Shown here one piece after another: positions 13,793-13,884 of a DNA stretch of 13,884 bases; position 1 is the stretch's first letter; every line of letters begins with the position of its first letter. A model generated the notes under the pieces. The model saw only the letters and a program-made list of their open reading frames with translations, searched no databases and was not told the DNA's origin. Made by a program: the position numbers and the translations under genes. This DNA is from Acidimicrobiia bacterium (GTDB lineage: Bacteria > Actinomycetota > Acidimicrobiia > Acidimicrobiales > Ilumatobacteraceae). Location of the stretch: NCBI GenBank assembly GCA_013821025.1, contig JACDHN010000021.1:1-13884 (forward strand). Reading direction: 5' to 3'.

Positions 13793-13884
13793 ATGGACGG
13801 TCACGTGCGCGCCTACCTCGATCGGCTGGGCGTCATCCCTGAGCCGCCGTCGATCGACGCCCTGCGACGCCTGCATCGCGCCCA
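13793..13884 (+). CDS. Probable arylamine N-acetyltransferase (N-terminus only)
   Basis: Thirty complete codons run off the window end: MDGHVRAYLDRLGVI followed by PEPPSIDALRRLHRA and a partial His codon. This matches the usual opening of arylamine N-acetyltransferases (an 'aYl-RiG---p-p-leaLr-LhraH' pattern), enzymes that move an acetyl group from acetyl-CoA to aromatic amines or hydrazines. The catalytic Cys-His-Asp residues lie outside the window, so the call rests on the N-terminal helix and LHRA(H) only. The ATG has no ribosome binding site; a TAGAAAT -10 box 5 nt upstream suggests a leaderless mRNA. Confidence 0.65.
   Translation, partial: MDGHVRAYLDRLGVIPEPPSIDALRRLHRA

Overview
This is a high-GC window (about 65% by eye) with dense, mostly same-strand genes. 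Gene order and protein sequences point to an actinobacterium, most likely of the Acidimicrobiia (Ilumatobacter-like). The grounds are the rpsR-rplI-dnaB neighbourhood, an intein in DnaB, many TANNNT -10 boxes lying 5-9 nt before start codons (leaderless mRNAs), and actinobacterial-type proteins. The class-level assignment is inference.

Layout. Positions 2-319 hold the 3' part of rpsR (S18), which has an unusual acidic tail. It overlaps rplI (319-765) by one base. Three small hairpins follow (766-830), then a degraded VapC-like PIN toxin remnant on the minus strand. From 1136 a new unit begins: a well-formed promoter and a large inverted repeat that ends on the start codon of an Rrf2 regulator. 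This regulator carries the ligand set of the [2Fe-2S] sensor RsrR (Glu8, His12, Cys92, Cys112). It is coupled by ATGA overlaps to an NAD(P)-binding SDR/NmrA-like protein without the catalytic Tyr-Lys pair, and then to a four-helix membrane protein. A saccharopine dehydrogenase-like oxidoreductase (3034-4236) and a 70-residue ORF follow. They converge on a minus-strand FAD amine oxidase of the gamma-glutamylputrescine oxidase type.

The divergent gap 5691-5822 carries six same-orientation DnaA-box-like motifs in front of dnaB. DnaB (5823-8480) contains a 430-residue intein at the RESG/S site. Both LAGLIDADG motifs of its homing endonuclease are intact. dnaB is coupled to a tiny two-helix membrane protein. 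Next come a large polytopic GT-C-like membrane protein and a tldD-tldE (pmbA) metalloprotease pair. After tldE lies an exact-period 60-bp tandem repeat whose units each contain a 41-bp imperfect palindrome. The window ends in the first 30 codons of a probable arylamine N-acetyltransferase.

The most interesting items are: (1) the RsrR-like redox-sensor cassette with its self-overlapping operator and leaderless promoter; (2) the DnaA-box array in front of dnaB; (3) the full-length DnaB intein; (4) the palindromic 60-bp tandem repeat after tldE.
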